Source of the DNA: Flavobacteriaceae bacterium GF1
GTDB taxonomy: Bacteria > Bacteroidota > Bacteroidia > Flavobacteriales > Flavobacteriaceae
NCBI GenBank assembly: GCA_009797885.1
Contig: WNKP01000005.1
Span: forward strand, 281,018-345,017
Reading direction: 5' to 3'
Length of the DNA: 64,000 nt
The notes below the pieces were generated by a model. The model did no database searches and was not told the origin of the DNA. It worked only from the letters and a program-made list of their open reading frames with translations. This document shows, one piece after another, positions 62,101 to 64,000 of this stretch. The first letter of the stretch is position 1; every line of letters starts with the position of its first letter. The position numbers were made by a program, and so were the translations under genes.

Positions 62101-64000
62101 GGAGACAGCATAGTAACCCTTACCGTAACGGACGCCAGCGGTAACTCCGACAGTTGCACCGCCACCGTGGCCGTGAAGGACAGAACTGCCCCCACGGCAT
62201 TGTGCAAGACAGCGGTAGCGCTAGAATTGGGCACCGATGGCATGGCCAATCTAGATGCGTCTTTAGTGGACGACGGTTCCAACGATTCCTGCGGGAGCGT
62301 CTCGCTAAATGTGTACCCAAGTAGTTTTACAGGCTCATTCCTTGGTACGAACACGGTAATCTTGAGGGTAATCGATGGCAGTAACAACACGAACAGTTGT
62401 ACCGCTTTGGTCACCGTGTTGGACAAAAAGGCCCCCAATGCCATCTGTAGTGACGTTACCGTGCAGTTGGATGCAGCGAACAGTGCGACAATTTCTGAAT
62501 TGGACATCAACAACGGCTCGTACGACAACAGTAGTGCTGCCATTTCCTTTTCCCTGGATAGGACCAATTTTGACTGTTCCGATGTGGGGCAGAACATGGT
62601 GACCCTTACCGTAAGGGACGCCAGCGGCAACCCGGCCGAATGTACCGCTTCGGTGGACGTGGAGGATAGGACCGCTCCCACGGCGAGCAATCCAGCACCG
62701 ATGAGCGTACAGTGTCTTCCCGAAGCGGATATCACGGTAGTGACCGATGAAGCCGACAATTGTACGACCAGCCCAACGGTCACCTTTGTAAGTGACACAA
62801 GCGATGGGAAGCAGAACCCTGGAACAGTCACACGGACCTATAGGGTGACCGATGCCTCAGGAAACAGTACCCATGTGTACCAGACGATAACGGTAAACGA
62901 TACCCAAGCACCCACGGCGAGCAATCCATCACCGATCAACGTACAGTGTAGTGCCCCTGCACCGGACACCACAGTGGTGACCAATGCCACGGACAACTGT
63001 ACGGTCAACCCAATAGTGGCCTTTGTGGGTGATACAAGTGATGGTAAACAAAACCCGGAAACAATTACTAGGACCTATAGCGTGACAGATGCCATGGGGA
63101 ACAGTACCAATGTGTACCAGACCATCACGGTGCAAGACACACAAGCGCCAACGGCAAGCGACCCAGCACCAATCCATGTACAGTGTAGCGCCCCCGCACC
63201 GGACACCGCAGTGGTGACCAATGCTACGGACAACTGTGGCACGCCAACCATTACCTTTGTAAGTGATGTGAGCGATGGCAATAGCAACCCGGAAACGATT
63301 ACCCGGACCTATAGGTTGAGCGATGCCGCGGGGAACAGTACCACCGTTACCCAGACCATCACAATACGGGATACGACCACCCCTACGGCCAGCAACCCCG
63401 TAGCGGTGAGCGTACAGTGTTCCTCCAATATCCCTGCCGCGGACATCACCGTGGTGACCGGAGTTTCGGACAACTGCGGCACACCAACCATTACCTTTGT
63501 AAGTGATGTGAGCGATGGCAATAGCAACCCGGAAACGATTACCCGGACCTACAGGGTGAGCGATGCTGCTGGGAACAGTACGACCGTGGCCCAAATCATC
63601 ACAATACGGGATACGACCCCCCCTACGGCCAGCAACCCGGTAGCGGAGAACGTACAATGCGCCTCCAATATCCCTGCCGCGGACACCACAGTGGTGACCG
63701 GAGTTTCGGACAACTGCACGGCCAACCCAACGGTCGCTTTCCTAAGTGATGTGAGCGATGGGCAAAGCAACCCGGAAACGATTACCCGGACTTACAGGGT
63801 GAGCGATGCTGCTGGGAACAGTACGACTGTGGCCCAAATCATCACAATACGGGATACTACCCCCCCTACGGCCAGCAACCCGGTAGCGGAGAATGTACAA
63901 TGTGCCTCCAATATCCCTGCCGTGGACACCACAGTGGTGACCGGAGTTTCGGACAACTGCACGGCCAACCCAACGGTCGCTTTCCTAAGTGATGTGAGCG
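38176..64000 (+). CDS. Giant BspA/DUF285 and Ig-like repeat surface protein (no stop before window end)
   Basis: One plus-strand frame from ATG 38176 stays open to the right edge: at least 8,608 codons. The N-terminus is a signal peptide (LPFFICLWMTTGLFAQ). Residues ~33-6,477 are 14 supermodules. Each has a PKD-like domain (TTWDT ... YDVDLGNDG), an LLSVDQWG segment, 2-14 DUF285 repeats of 25 residues (SWNTSxVTxMxxMF), a cap (NSGLSVxNWD) and one Cys-containing Ig-like domain (TATLDxSLVDxGS ... NTVTLTVTD). Residues 6,478-7,685 are an alternating Ig-like array, 7,686-8,170 mixed Ig-like units, and from 8,171 HYR-like repeats. The DUF285 repeat is that of BspA leucine-rich-repeat adhesins, so an exported cell-surface adhesin is the likely role. 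A type IX secretion C-terminal domain would be expected beyond the window. The composition is GC-richer than the flanking genes. The AraC gene is its only plausible local regulator. Confidence 0.9.
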   Translation, partial: MRTNYPMGLRGSVLPFFICLWMTTGLFAQRELITTWDTKKAGSSDSNSIRIEARGTYDVDLGNDGTYDLFDQEGVTEIDVTEHNYAAGEIQVALRSAISGAGTLGGIFFVNKHDKLKLLSVDQWGTDTSWSGYIYGAFWGCTNLDVVATDTPDLSQVISMEGMFGECTSLKGNASFDTWDVSNVRSMRWVFLNATSFNAYIGSWNVAKVTNFGSMFEGATTFNQNISSWNTSSANGMTEMFKGAVSFNQNLGNWYLGALYDDYTGSGPHQNGTGMLDNSGLSGANWDKTIIGWYVQGFTNEPTIGAEGLFYCNAGPYRDAMSFIFVGDKEKVGGPVARCKQEVTLHLNASGTATLTPDLVDNGTYDTCGIKSLSVSQSSFSTNDLGENTVTLIAFNNRTWGSSCTTTVNVEPRSRVFMTTWDTSETGTGTSDANSITIPALGTYDVDLGNDGSYDLFDQTNEITVDVTEYGHTAGEIQVALRNAASGTLTGIRFSTTADPQKLLSVDQWGSSIAWSTMEDAFSGCSNLDVKATDVPDLGNVTDMTRMFRGCTSLKGTASFSNWNTSNVTDMDYMFMNASSFDQNIGPWNVAQVTTMQTMLSGAGTFDQNLGNWNLGQLTDGDAMLRNSGLSVDNWDATLTGWHKQGLTNTANIGAQGLVYCAAYAERAALTFNIMGDSKATTQPIPQCQEATIQLDFEGTATLDASLVDNDSYGCGISLRVSQSNFTTDNIGTNTVTLTVTDSSANEKTCLATVNVLSFPKNRFITTWDTAKTNAHSSNSNSITIPATGAYDVDLGNDGTFDLFDQTDETTVNVTNYTDPDGNNYTAGEIQVALRNAISGNGNLTRIHFNNVGDREKLLSVDQWGNNIPWSTMENAFYGCANMDVLATDAPVLSNVISMYWMFTGCTKLRGETSFSTWNTSKVTDMTSMFSGLSAFNGAIGSWDTSSVTTMAGMLLGTTAFDQNLGKWDLRALSSASFGGGFAMLNNSGLSVENWDNTLIGWHQQGFTNTPTINALGLTYCKAHAERDALTFNISGDVLSDVTKAVCKTAVTLRLGLDGTATLEAYRVDNGSVGCGGTSLALSKSNFSTDDIGTHTVTLTVSGGNNKTDTCTTTVTVENPPTNLFITTWDTTKPGSNASSIRIPAAGGAYDVDLGNDGTYELSDQTGTIDIDVTTYNYQTGKIQVALRNAISGNGNLARIHFNGTGDRRKLLSVDQWGSAISWSSMENAFWGCTNLDVKATDTPDLSNVTSMEGMFRLCTSLTGTTSFPSWNTSSVTDMDYMFMNATEFNGNISSWNVAKVTTMHTMFGSASTFDQDIGSWNTSSVSDMKWMFLNASAFDQDLSSWDTSSVTDMLGMFAGTVAFNRDIGSWNTSSVSDMGNMFAVTSAFDQDLNSWDTSEVTNMGSMFREASAFNGNISSWNTSKVTDMGQMFDGATVFDRNLGGWDLEQLTNGTDMLDKSGLSLNSWDATIKGWHQQGFKNTITIGADGLVYCTAYVERAALTLNIVDDRAETILPDARCKSATIQLDPTGSATLTADLVDDGSSDACGISLSISQGSFTTDDIGENTITLTVTDSNGNKDTCPATVTVEEKSANPFVTTWDTTKSGTSNGNSIKIPAIGTYDVDLGNDGTYELRGRTGTIEIDITQYNHTAGEIQVALRNALTGNLTGIRFNNTGDRQKLLSVDQWGDGIPWSAMAGAYHGCTNLEIQATDVPDMGSVTNMGSMFYGCSSLSGTKGFSNWNTGNVTNMGYMFYGASNFNGDIGSWNTAKVTTMERMFSGASTFNVDIGSWNVSKVTSMERMFFRASAFDQDLGWNTGSVTDMGLMFQKASAFNGDISSWNTASVTDMADMFVDATAFDQDIGSWSTDKVVNMAGMFWKANAFNQDIGSWNVGSVTSMRAMFREASAFNQNIGAWNTSEVTDMTGMFANATVFNQNLGLWKLGKLGNGMDMLDNSGLSMDNWDATLIGWHDQGLTNTPTVGADGLVYCRSAIQRTALTLNISDDSLSNIQPKAECRDTTIRLDIYGTATLDPSLMDNGSDGCGISLALSDTSFTTIGDKTVTLTVTDISGTAKSCTAKVTVIGLPSNLFVTTWDTTKPGVSDGNSIKIPAVGTYDVDLGNDGSYELQGQTGTTEINVTTHNYPAGKIQVALRNAESGNLTRIWFNNTGDKRKLLFVDQWGTSMAWSSMEGAFHGCSNLEIKAIDAPDLGSVTNMSETFAGCIALTGTTGLSTWNTAKVTNMSGMFASAIAFKGDISSWNTGSVSNMDHMFAVATAFDRDIGSWNTGNVISMAGMFLSASTFNQDIGSWNVAKVENMESIFQGAIAFDQNIGSWKTGNVTNMSGMFWKATAFDQNIGSWNVAKAENMGSMFREASAFNQNIGSWNVASATHMGHMFFLATAFDQNIGSWNVAEVTTMQTMFSGATAFDQNIGSWNVAKVENMGSMFQGATAFNQDIGSWNVGNVTAMGSMFRGATTFNQNIGSWNVAKVTNMVSMFNGASAFDQNLGTWNLKQLSLGSSMLNGTALSVNNWDATLIDWHKQGFTNTPTIGASGLVYCKAYAERAALTLNITGDSPEDTDPTPQCKSVVTLTLGTNGTATLDPSLVDDGSSDTCASVSLSVSPSSFTTSDLGPNTVTLTVTDGNGNTSTCQATVNVWAENPTSVFVTTWNTTYFGRSDDNSITIPATGTYDVDLGNDGSFELLDQSDITEINVTTYNYPAGEIQVALRNAISGNGTLERISFWTYNYEADRDKLLSVDQWGSSISWSTMRSAFDSCSLMDVKATDTPNLGSVSGMSSMFSGCTSLRGNASFSNWNTDKVTNMRNMFSGASTFNQDIGSWNTSSVASMANMFSGASTFDQDISSWDVSQVEYMSGMFHGATAFNQNIGSWNTSKVYYMSNMFNGATAFDQNLGNWSLKGLAYGSKMLDNTALSVDNWDATLIGWHNQGLSKINTVNIGALGLVYCHAFAQRQELGSDFNFIGDSPKVSRPSAYCKTASVQLGTNGTVTLEPLLLDNGSSTPCGVESLSYFVSPNTFSTSHLGPNNVTLTVQSASGHTDTCYTTVNVMYEDPKGAFVTTWDTTKISNGSSGSNEIAIPAIGTFHVDLGNDGIYELTNKTVIEGRSLIVNVTEYTNPATSNKFTAGEIQVALLNTASGTTLTGIQFNNKGDKDKLLSVDQWGSSIAWSTIEEAFHGCTNLEVKATDAPDLSKVTSIESMFRRCTSFMGNANLSKATLSNWDTSNVTDMSYMFADCSAFTGTATDFSTWDTSKVTDMAGMFNGATVFDRDIGSWDVGNVTTMRWMFNATKAFNRDISSWDTESVTDMTGMFEQASGFNQNIGSWNVANVTNMTNMFNYATAFDQNLGNWSPKKLANGRFMLNQSGLSMDNWDATLKGWHKQDLTNTPTIGADGLVYCTAYAERAALPFNFVGDSPEILPKAECHPQLTLQLDLDASATATLTTDLVDNGSSKTTCGPISLSLSQSNFTTADLGTKTVTLTATDPNGNTDTCTTTLTVESYAASTFVTTWDTTKTSSRSSNSNSITIPATGTYDVDLGNDGIYDLFDQTDETTVNVTNYTDPDGNNYAAGEIQVALRNHSSTEKLTRIHFNNSDDNDRQKLLSVDQWGNIPWSTMEDAFFGCTNLDVLATDAPDLSSVTSMSLMFAGCLALKAETGFTTWNTSKVTDMTSMFGSAIAFNGDISSWNTSSVTTMAGMLVGTAAFDQNLGAWDLRQLTKGIGMLNNSGLSVENWDNTLIGWHGQSFTNTPTINALGLIYCKAHAERDALTFNISGDVLSDGDPEAVCKEAVTLRLGSDGTAILDPALVDDGSVGCGGTSLSLSKNSFTTSDIDDIHTVTLTVTGGNNKTNTCTATVIVEDSASIFVTTWDTTKSGISDGNSLNIPLSGTYDVDLGNDGSYELRDQGGNLSVDVTEYNYTAGEIQVALRNAASGAGDLTGIRFALNQENDKLKLLSVDQWGSSIAWSSMNNAFAQCSNLDVLATDAPDLSNVTTMVYMFFGCTALEGTATNNFSGWNTSKVTNMGSLFSGASNFNQDISSWNTSNVTQMGDMFRNATVFDQDLGSWNTSNVTNMGGMFNGATTFNQDLNSWDTSNVTNMFYMFSSASAFNGNITSWNTSKVASMVNMFNGASAFNQNIGSWNTGGVFNMEDMFARASAFNGDIGSWNTAKVENMSDMFRSASSFNAAIGLWNIGGVTNMERMFFNASAFNQNLGGWNLTQLTNGTNMLYNCGLSMENWDNTLIGWKNQSLTNTVTIGASGLIYCTAGSERAALTLNITGDRAETTAPTAQCKTTVALQLGTRGAATLTTDLVDDGSNDTCGIASLVLSQNSFTTSDLGANTVTLTVTDSNGNKNTCQATVNVWADNPASVFVTTWDTTKSGSSNGNSITIPATGTYDVDLGNDGSFELLDQEGITEINITSYNHPAGEIQVALRNAISGNGTLSRIHFPFGQTDDRQKLLSVDQWGSSILWSTMQDAFHGCTNLDVLATDVPDLSNVTNMGQMFFRCSTLKGTATNNFSGWNTSNVTNMAFLFAGASAFNQDLDSWNVSKVTTMEQMFSGTRAFDQDLDSWNTGKVTDMSNMFYNASAFNGDIRSWDTSNVDDMSWMFAGASSFDRNIGSWNTVKVSDMDSMFSGASAFDQNLGNWYMGKVSDGIGMLNNSGLSVANWDATLIGWHGQNLTNTPLIGASGLAYCMAHTERAALTLKVTGDSLSDANPVAACKEVVTLRLGPEGTATLDPSLLDNGSQSCGGISLSLSKTNFTTEDIGTYPPICQYQGDPWDPATGAGCRTCMQEYQRCLRDRSSAIEANAVTLTVTDPDGMTDDCTTSVIVEDSASVFVTTWDTTKSGISDGNSLNIPLVGTYDVDLGNDGSYELTDQTGTLIVDVTDHNYTAGEIQVALRNAISGVGDLTGIQFNKTGDLQKLLAVDQWGSSILWSTVNAAFYGCSNMDVKASDVPDLSNVTDLSQMFRGATTFNGDISSWNTSKVTNMDWMFWNANAFDQDLGSWNVSNVISMKAMFAYASTFDQDLGSWNTNSVTDMYGVFAGATAFNQDIGSWNTGIVTDMSFMFDGASAFDQNIGSWDTSNVTKMGWMFQDATAFDQDIGSWNTAMVTNMDSMFNGASAFNQNIGSWNTAQVTTMMSMFNDASAFDQNLGNWDLAALTEALSMLNKSGLSVANWDNTIIGWYNQRQGFTNTVTIGASGLVYCTAGDERAELNNNYPFSITGDSAETTAPTAQCKTTVTLRLNANGTATLEASLVDDGSSDACGNVTLNVSTNSFTTANLGGNIVTLTVTDPNGNKAECPATVIVEDPNSVFVTTWKTDISGTTNSNTITIPAIGTYDVDLGNDGSYELTDQNGTITVDVTAYNYSPGEIQVALRNHSSTEKLNSIRFNEGGDGKLRSVDQWGSTIAWTTMENAFNGCVDLEMKATDAPDLSGVTDMSNMFNGCTSLTGTTSFSTWNTSKVTDMHRMFLRASNFNQDIGSWNTESVTNMGYMFQGASTFDQDISSWNVSKVTNMNWMFQGATAFDKNIGSWNTSSVENMDSMFWNATSFNQNIDSWDTSKVNDMAGMFWNATSFNQDISGWNTSNVTTMMIMFKNATAFNVDIGSWNTSKVADMSSMFYSATAFNQDIGSWDTSKVKFMQFMFQNATAFDQDISSWKTGSAENMAGMFESASTFNQDISGWNTSNVTRMESMFNQATTFNVDIGSWNTSKVTDMGEMFNGASAFNGNIGSWNTPKVEDMGNMFNGASAFDQDISSWDTGEVQNMANMFNGASTFNRNIGSWNTSKVTDMLSMFTNATAFDQNLENWYMGALTNGTNMLDNSGLSVDNWDKTIIGWDRQGFTNDVTVGALGLVYCRARTQRDALKLEGFNITGDSKATTQPTAGCQQTAVTLQLGFNGTATLTPDLVDDGSDGCGISLGLDKTSFTTADIGTETVTLTVDDGSTTAECTATVTVAAYPTTVFVTTWNTSNASSITIPATGTYDVDLGADGSYELLDQTDETTVDLTDHTAGQIQVALRNHSSTERLTRIAFNNGGDKEKLLSVDQWGSSIAWSSMEGAFHGCSNLEVKATDAPDLSNVTNMHGMFRNCSWLKGTTGLSNWNTAKVTNMGFMFFLAGNFKGNIGSWNTAEVTTMERMFEGAEAFDQNIGGWNTSKVENMAYMFYGIASFDQDIGSWNTGSVTDMNSMFYHANDFDQDISGWNTSKVKNMSNMFYDAVTFNQDIGSWDVGSVTNMYGMFQEAQYFDQDIGSWDTSEVTDMNRMFKAAYVFNRDISGWNTGKVTNMYEMFYGAGDFDQDLGDWDLGALTKDENLSGGRRMLDYSGLSVDNWDNTIIGWHDKGYHDATKFPSFQTIGASGLVYCNARTQRDDFDTKITGDSKATTQTKASCKAVTLELGTDGTATLTIEDVDGGSDGCGITLGLSETSFDATALGDNTVTLTVTDPDSTTKTCTATVTVGDSTLPTPSCRDTSVQLSASGSATIATSDIDNGSSDNSGTAVTLSLDTTSFGCSDLGDNTVTLTVTDASSNSDSCTATVTVEDSTLPTPGCQDISVQLGASGSATITTSDIDNGSSDNCGSVTLALSKTSFGANELGDNTVTLTVTDASSNSDSCTATVTVGDSTLPTPSCKDISVELDTSGSATIATSDIDNGSSDNSGTAVTLSLDTTSFGCSDLGDKTVTLTVTDASSNSDTCTATVTVEDKTAPTPSCRDISVQLGASGSATIMAADVDNSSSDTCGSITLALSKTSFDADELGDNTVTLTATDASSNSDSCTATVTVGDNTLPTPSCKDISVELDTSGSATIAASDIDNGSSDNSGTVVTLSLDITSFGCSDLGDNTVTLTVTDASSNSDSCTATVTVEDKTAPSPSCRDISVQLGSSGSATIITSDVDNGSSDTCGSVTLALSKASFGANELGNNTVTLTVTDASSNSDSCTATVTVGDSTLPTPSCQDIGVELDASGSATIATSDIDNGSSDNSGTAVSLSLDTTSFGCSDLGDNTVTLTVTDASNNSDSCTAVVTVEDKTAPSPSCQDISVQLGASGSATITTSDIDNGSSDNCGSITLSLSKASFGADELRDNTVTLTVTDASNNSDTCTATVTVGDSTLPTPSCKDITVQLNALGSATITTSDIDNGSSDNSGTTPALSLDKTTFGCSDLGDNTVTLTVTDASNNSDSCTATATVEDKTAPSPSCQDIRVQLDASGSAAIVAADVDNGSSDVCGGITLVVSKTGFDANNLGDNTVTLTVTDPSSNSDSCTATVTVGDNTLPTPSCKDITVELGAAGSATITTSDIDNGSSDNSGAAPALSLDKTTFGCSDLGDNTVTLTVTDASNNSDTCTATVTVEDKTAPSPNCRDISVQLDTSGSATIVAADVDNGSSDACGGVTLVVSKTGFGANDLGDNTVTLTVTDPSNNSDSCTATVSVGDTTLPTPSCRDISVELSTSGSATIATSDIDNGSSDNSGTTVSLSLDKTTFACSDLGDNTVTLTVTDASNNSDTCTAIVTVEDKTAPSPSCRDISVQLDTLGNAMIVAADVDNGSSDNCGSVTLALSKASFDADELGDNTVTLTVTDSSSNSETCTAVVTVEDRTAPTPNCRDITVELVAAGSATIVATDIDNGSSDNSGTAVTLSLDTTSFGCSDLGDNTITLTVTDASSNSDTCTALVTVEDDTAPTAVCQQQGVIFQMGTNGVAIPDVALLDGGSSSPCGSVSLNIIPNSLTTVGTHTVTLRAINGNNKTHSCTAVVTVEDKIVPTAICRDVTVQLDASDSATISALDVDNGSSDNSGNTVALSLDRTGFGCSHVGDNTVTLTVTDTSGNSDNCTAKVTVEDNTVPTAICQQQGVIFQLDANGLAILDATLLDNGSSDTCSGIALSVSPSSFTADDLGDNTVTLIVDDGSNIATCQTTVTLVDVMAPTPSCRDITVELDALDSATIATSDIDNGSFDNSGTTPAFSLDRTSFGCSDVGDSIVTLTVTDASGNSDSCTATVAVKDRTAPTALCKTAVALELGTDGMANLDASLVDDGSNDSCGSVSLNVYPSSFTGSFLGTNTVILRVIDGSNNTNSCTALVTVLDKKAPNAICSDVTVQLDAANSATISELDINNGSYDNSSAAISFSLDRTNFDCSDVGQNMVTLTVRDASGNPAECTASVDVEDRTAPTASNPAPMSVQCLPEADITVVTDEADNCTTSPTVTFVSDTSDGKQNPGTVTRTYRVTDASGNSTHVYQTITVNDTQAPTASNPSPINVQCSAPAPDTTVVTNATDNCTVNPIVAFVGDTSDGKQNPETITRTYSVTDAMGNSTNVYQTITVQDTQAPTASDPAPIHVQCSAPAPDTAVVTNATDNCGTPTITFVSDVSDGNSNPETITRTYRLSDAAGNSTTVTQTITIRDTTTPTASNPVAVSVQCSSNIPAADITVVTGVSDNCGTPTITFVSDVSDGNSNPETITRTYRVSDAAGNSTTVAQIITIRDTTPPTASNPVAENVQCASNIPAADTTVVTGVSDNCTANPTVAFLSDVSDGQSNPETITRTYRVSDAAGNSTTVAQIITIRDTTPPTASNPVAENVQCASNIPAVDTTVVTGVSDNCTANPTVAFLSDVS
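38272..57606 (+). repeat. Fourteen BspA-type supermodules
   Basis: Module starts, at the (F/I)xTTW motif: 38272, 39424, 40465, 41548, 42967, 44443, 46165, 47389, 48733, 49804, 51316, 52720, 54151 and 56098. Counting the SWNTSxVTxM-type units gives about 3, 2, 2, 7, 8, 11, 4, 5, 2, 8, 5, 7, 14 and 8 DUF285 repeats, about 86 in all. Each repeat is 75 bp (checked at 42115, 42190, 42265, 42340 and 42415), with occasional 72-bp units such as the one near 43606. Every module ends in one Ig-like domain; the last one (57373-57606) is the likely founder of the array that follows. Repeat counts were made by eye. Confidence 0.85.
52513..52633 (+). other. Out-of-frame insert inside the Ig-like domain of module 11
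   Basis: Between FTTEDIGT and NAVTLTVTD about 40 residues (YPPICQYQGDPWDPATG ... RSSAIEA) bear no similarity to the repeat. Read in another frame the same bases give NIKVTLGTPLPALDAALV ... TNDAYGTA, which resembles the start of the same Ig-like domain. The overall frame is kept. Confidence 0.55.
57607..61230 (+). repeat. Alternating 243/240-bp Ig-like array (A/B dimer, 483-bp period)
   Basis: Fifteen units start at 57607, 57850, 58090, 58333, 58573, 58816, 59056, 59299, 59539, 59782, 60022, 60265, 60505, 60748 and 60988. Lengths alternate without exception: 243 bp (A, 81 residues) and 240 bp (B, 80 residues). A units read SDNSGTxVxLSLD and FGCSDLGDNTV; B units read SD(N/T/V/A)CGxxTLxxSK and end FGANELGDNTV or similar. 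Both begin with (S/N)C(R/K/Q)DI and end SCTATVTVxD. The higher-order unit is therefore 483 bp, present about 7.5 times. Confidence 0.93.
61231..62685 (+). repeat. Mixed Ig-like units following the regular array
   Basis: Six more units start at 61231, 61471, 61714, 61957, 62200 and 62443. Those at 61231 and 61714 begin CQQQGVIF and the one at 62200 begins CKTAVALELG; they alternate with CRDVTV/CRDITV/CSDVTV units. They are more divergent from one another than the array units, so they look older or less recently homogenised. Confidence 0.8.
62686..64000 (+). repeat. HYR-like repeats running off the right edge
   Basis: Unit starts: 62686, 62920, 63157, 63391, 63631 and 63874 (partial). Unit lengths 234, 237, 234, 240 and 243 bp. 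Each carries the pattern PTASNPxxxxVQC, DNCxxxPTxxFxSDxSDG, NPETITRTYRVSDAxGNST and QTITIxDT. This is the HYR/Ig-like pattern common in Bacteroidetes surface proteins ahead of C-terminal sorting domains. Units at 63631 and 63874 are almost identical over the visible part. Confidence 0.88.

Noticed and set aside
57291..62831. An 1,846-codon open frame on the minus strand opposite the Ig-like array
   Set aside because: It is a shadow of the plus-strand repeats. The repetitive codon pattern keeps the opposite frame free of stops; the translation is a low-complexity S/V/L/T pattern with no signal peptide or known fold.
38176..64000. CRISPR-like array or prophage tail fibre as explanation of the periodic DNA
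   Set aside because: The periods (75, 240, 243 bp) are multiples of three, one reading frame runs through all units, and units diverge at synonymous positions. No phage genes or cas genes are present.

Overview
The window comes from the chromosome of a marine-type Bacteroidetes, almost certainly a member of Flavobacteriaceae. The signs are -7 elements of the TAnnTTTG type, many short SPII lipoproteins (LTSC, FTSC, LLSC lipoboxes), DUF4252 genes, a BtuG-type surface lipoprotein, a SerB-SerA fusion, and a very large BspA-type repeat protein. The genus cannot be told from the sequence.

Left part (1-12.8 kb): housekeeping and scattered metabolic genes. In order: a phosphoserine phosphatase/3-phosphoglycerate dehydrogenase fusion cut by the left edge, a small membrane methyltransferase, rdgB, a DEAD-box RNA helicase, a CarboxypepD_reg-like exported protein, a GH13 amylase lipoprotein, VOC and SRPBCC proteins, a TrmH-family methylase, a sirtuin, a helical protein, purB and an MscS channel.

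12.9-19 kb: an ECF sigma factor, a probable membrane anti-sigma protein and three DUF4252 exported proteins form one minus-strand operon ending in a clear terminator. It is followed by two tandem S41-peptidase lipoproteins.

19-27.2 kb: a vitamin B12 uptake island. A cobalamin riboswitch with its own promoter drives btuB (TonB receptor) and btuG (B12-binding surface propeller carrying an extra Calx-beta domain). A cytoplasmic BtuF-like protein and a Dph6-like PP-loop enzyme follow downstream. Divergently, a btuF-btuC-btuD ABC importer overlaps gene to gene.

27.2-37.4 kb: rmuC, a small membrane protein, an acyl-CoA thioesterase, the oxidative pentose phosphate genes (pgl, zwf, divergent gnd), a PD40 propeller protein, an uncertain ORF and an AraC regulator.

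38.2-64 kb: one reading frame, on the plus strand, that never closes. It starts at 38176 with a signal peptide and stays open to the right edge (at least 8,608 codons). It has 14 large BspA/DUF285 modules (2 to 14 copies of a 75-bp repeat in each), then a strictly alternating 243/240-bp Ig-like array, then degenerate Ig-like units, then HYR-like repeats running off the window. It is visibly GC-richer than its neighbours. The roughly 800-bp intergenic region in front of it, next to the AraC gene, holds a G8 tract and a pair of 11-bp direct repeats 22 bp apart. This giant surface protein and its architecture are the most unusual content of the window. No rRNA, tRNA, CRISPR array or complete insertion sequence was seen.
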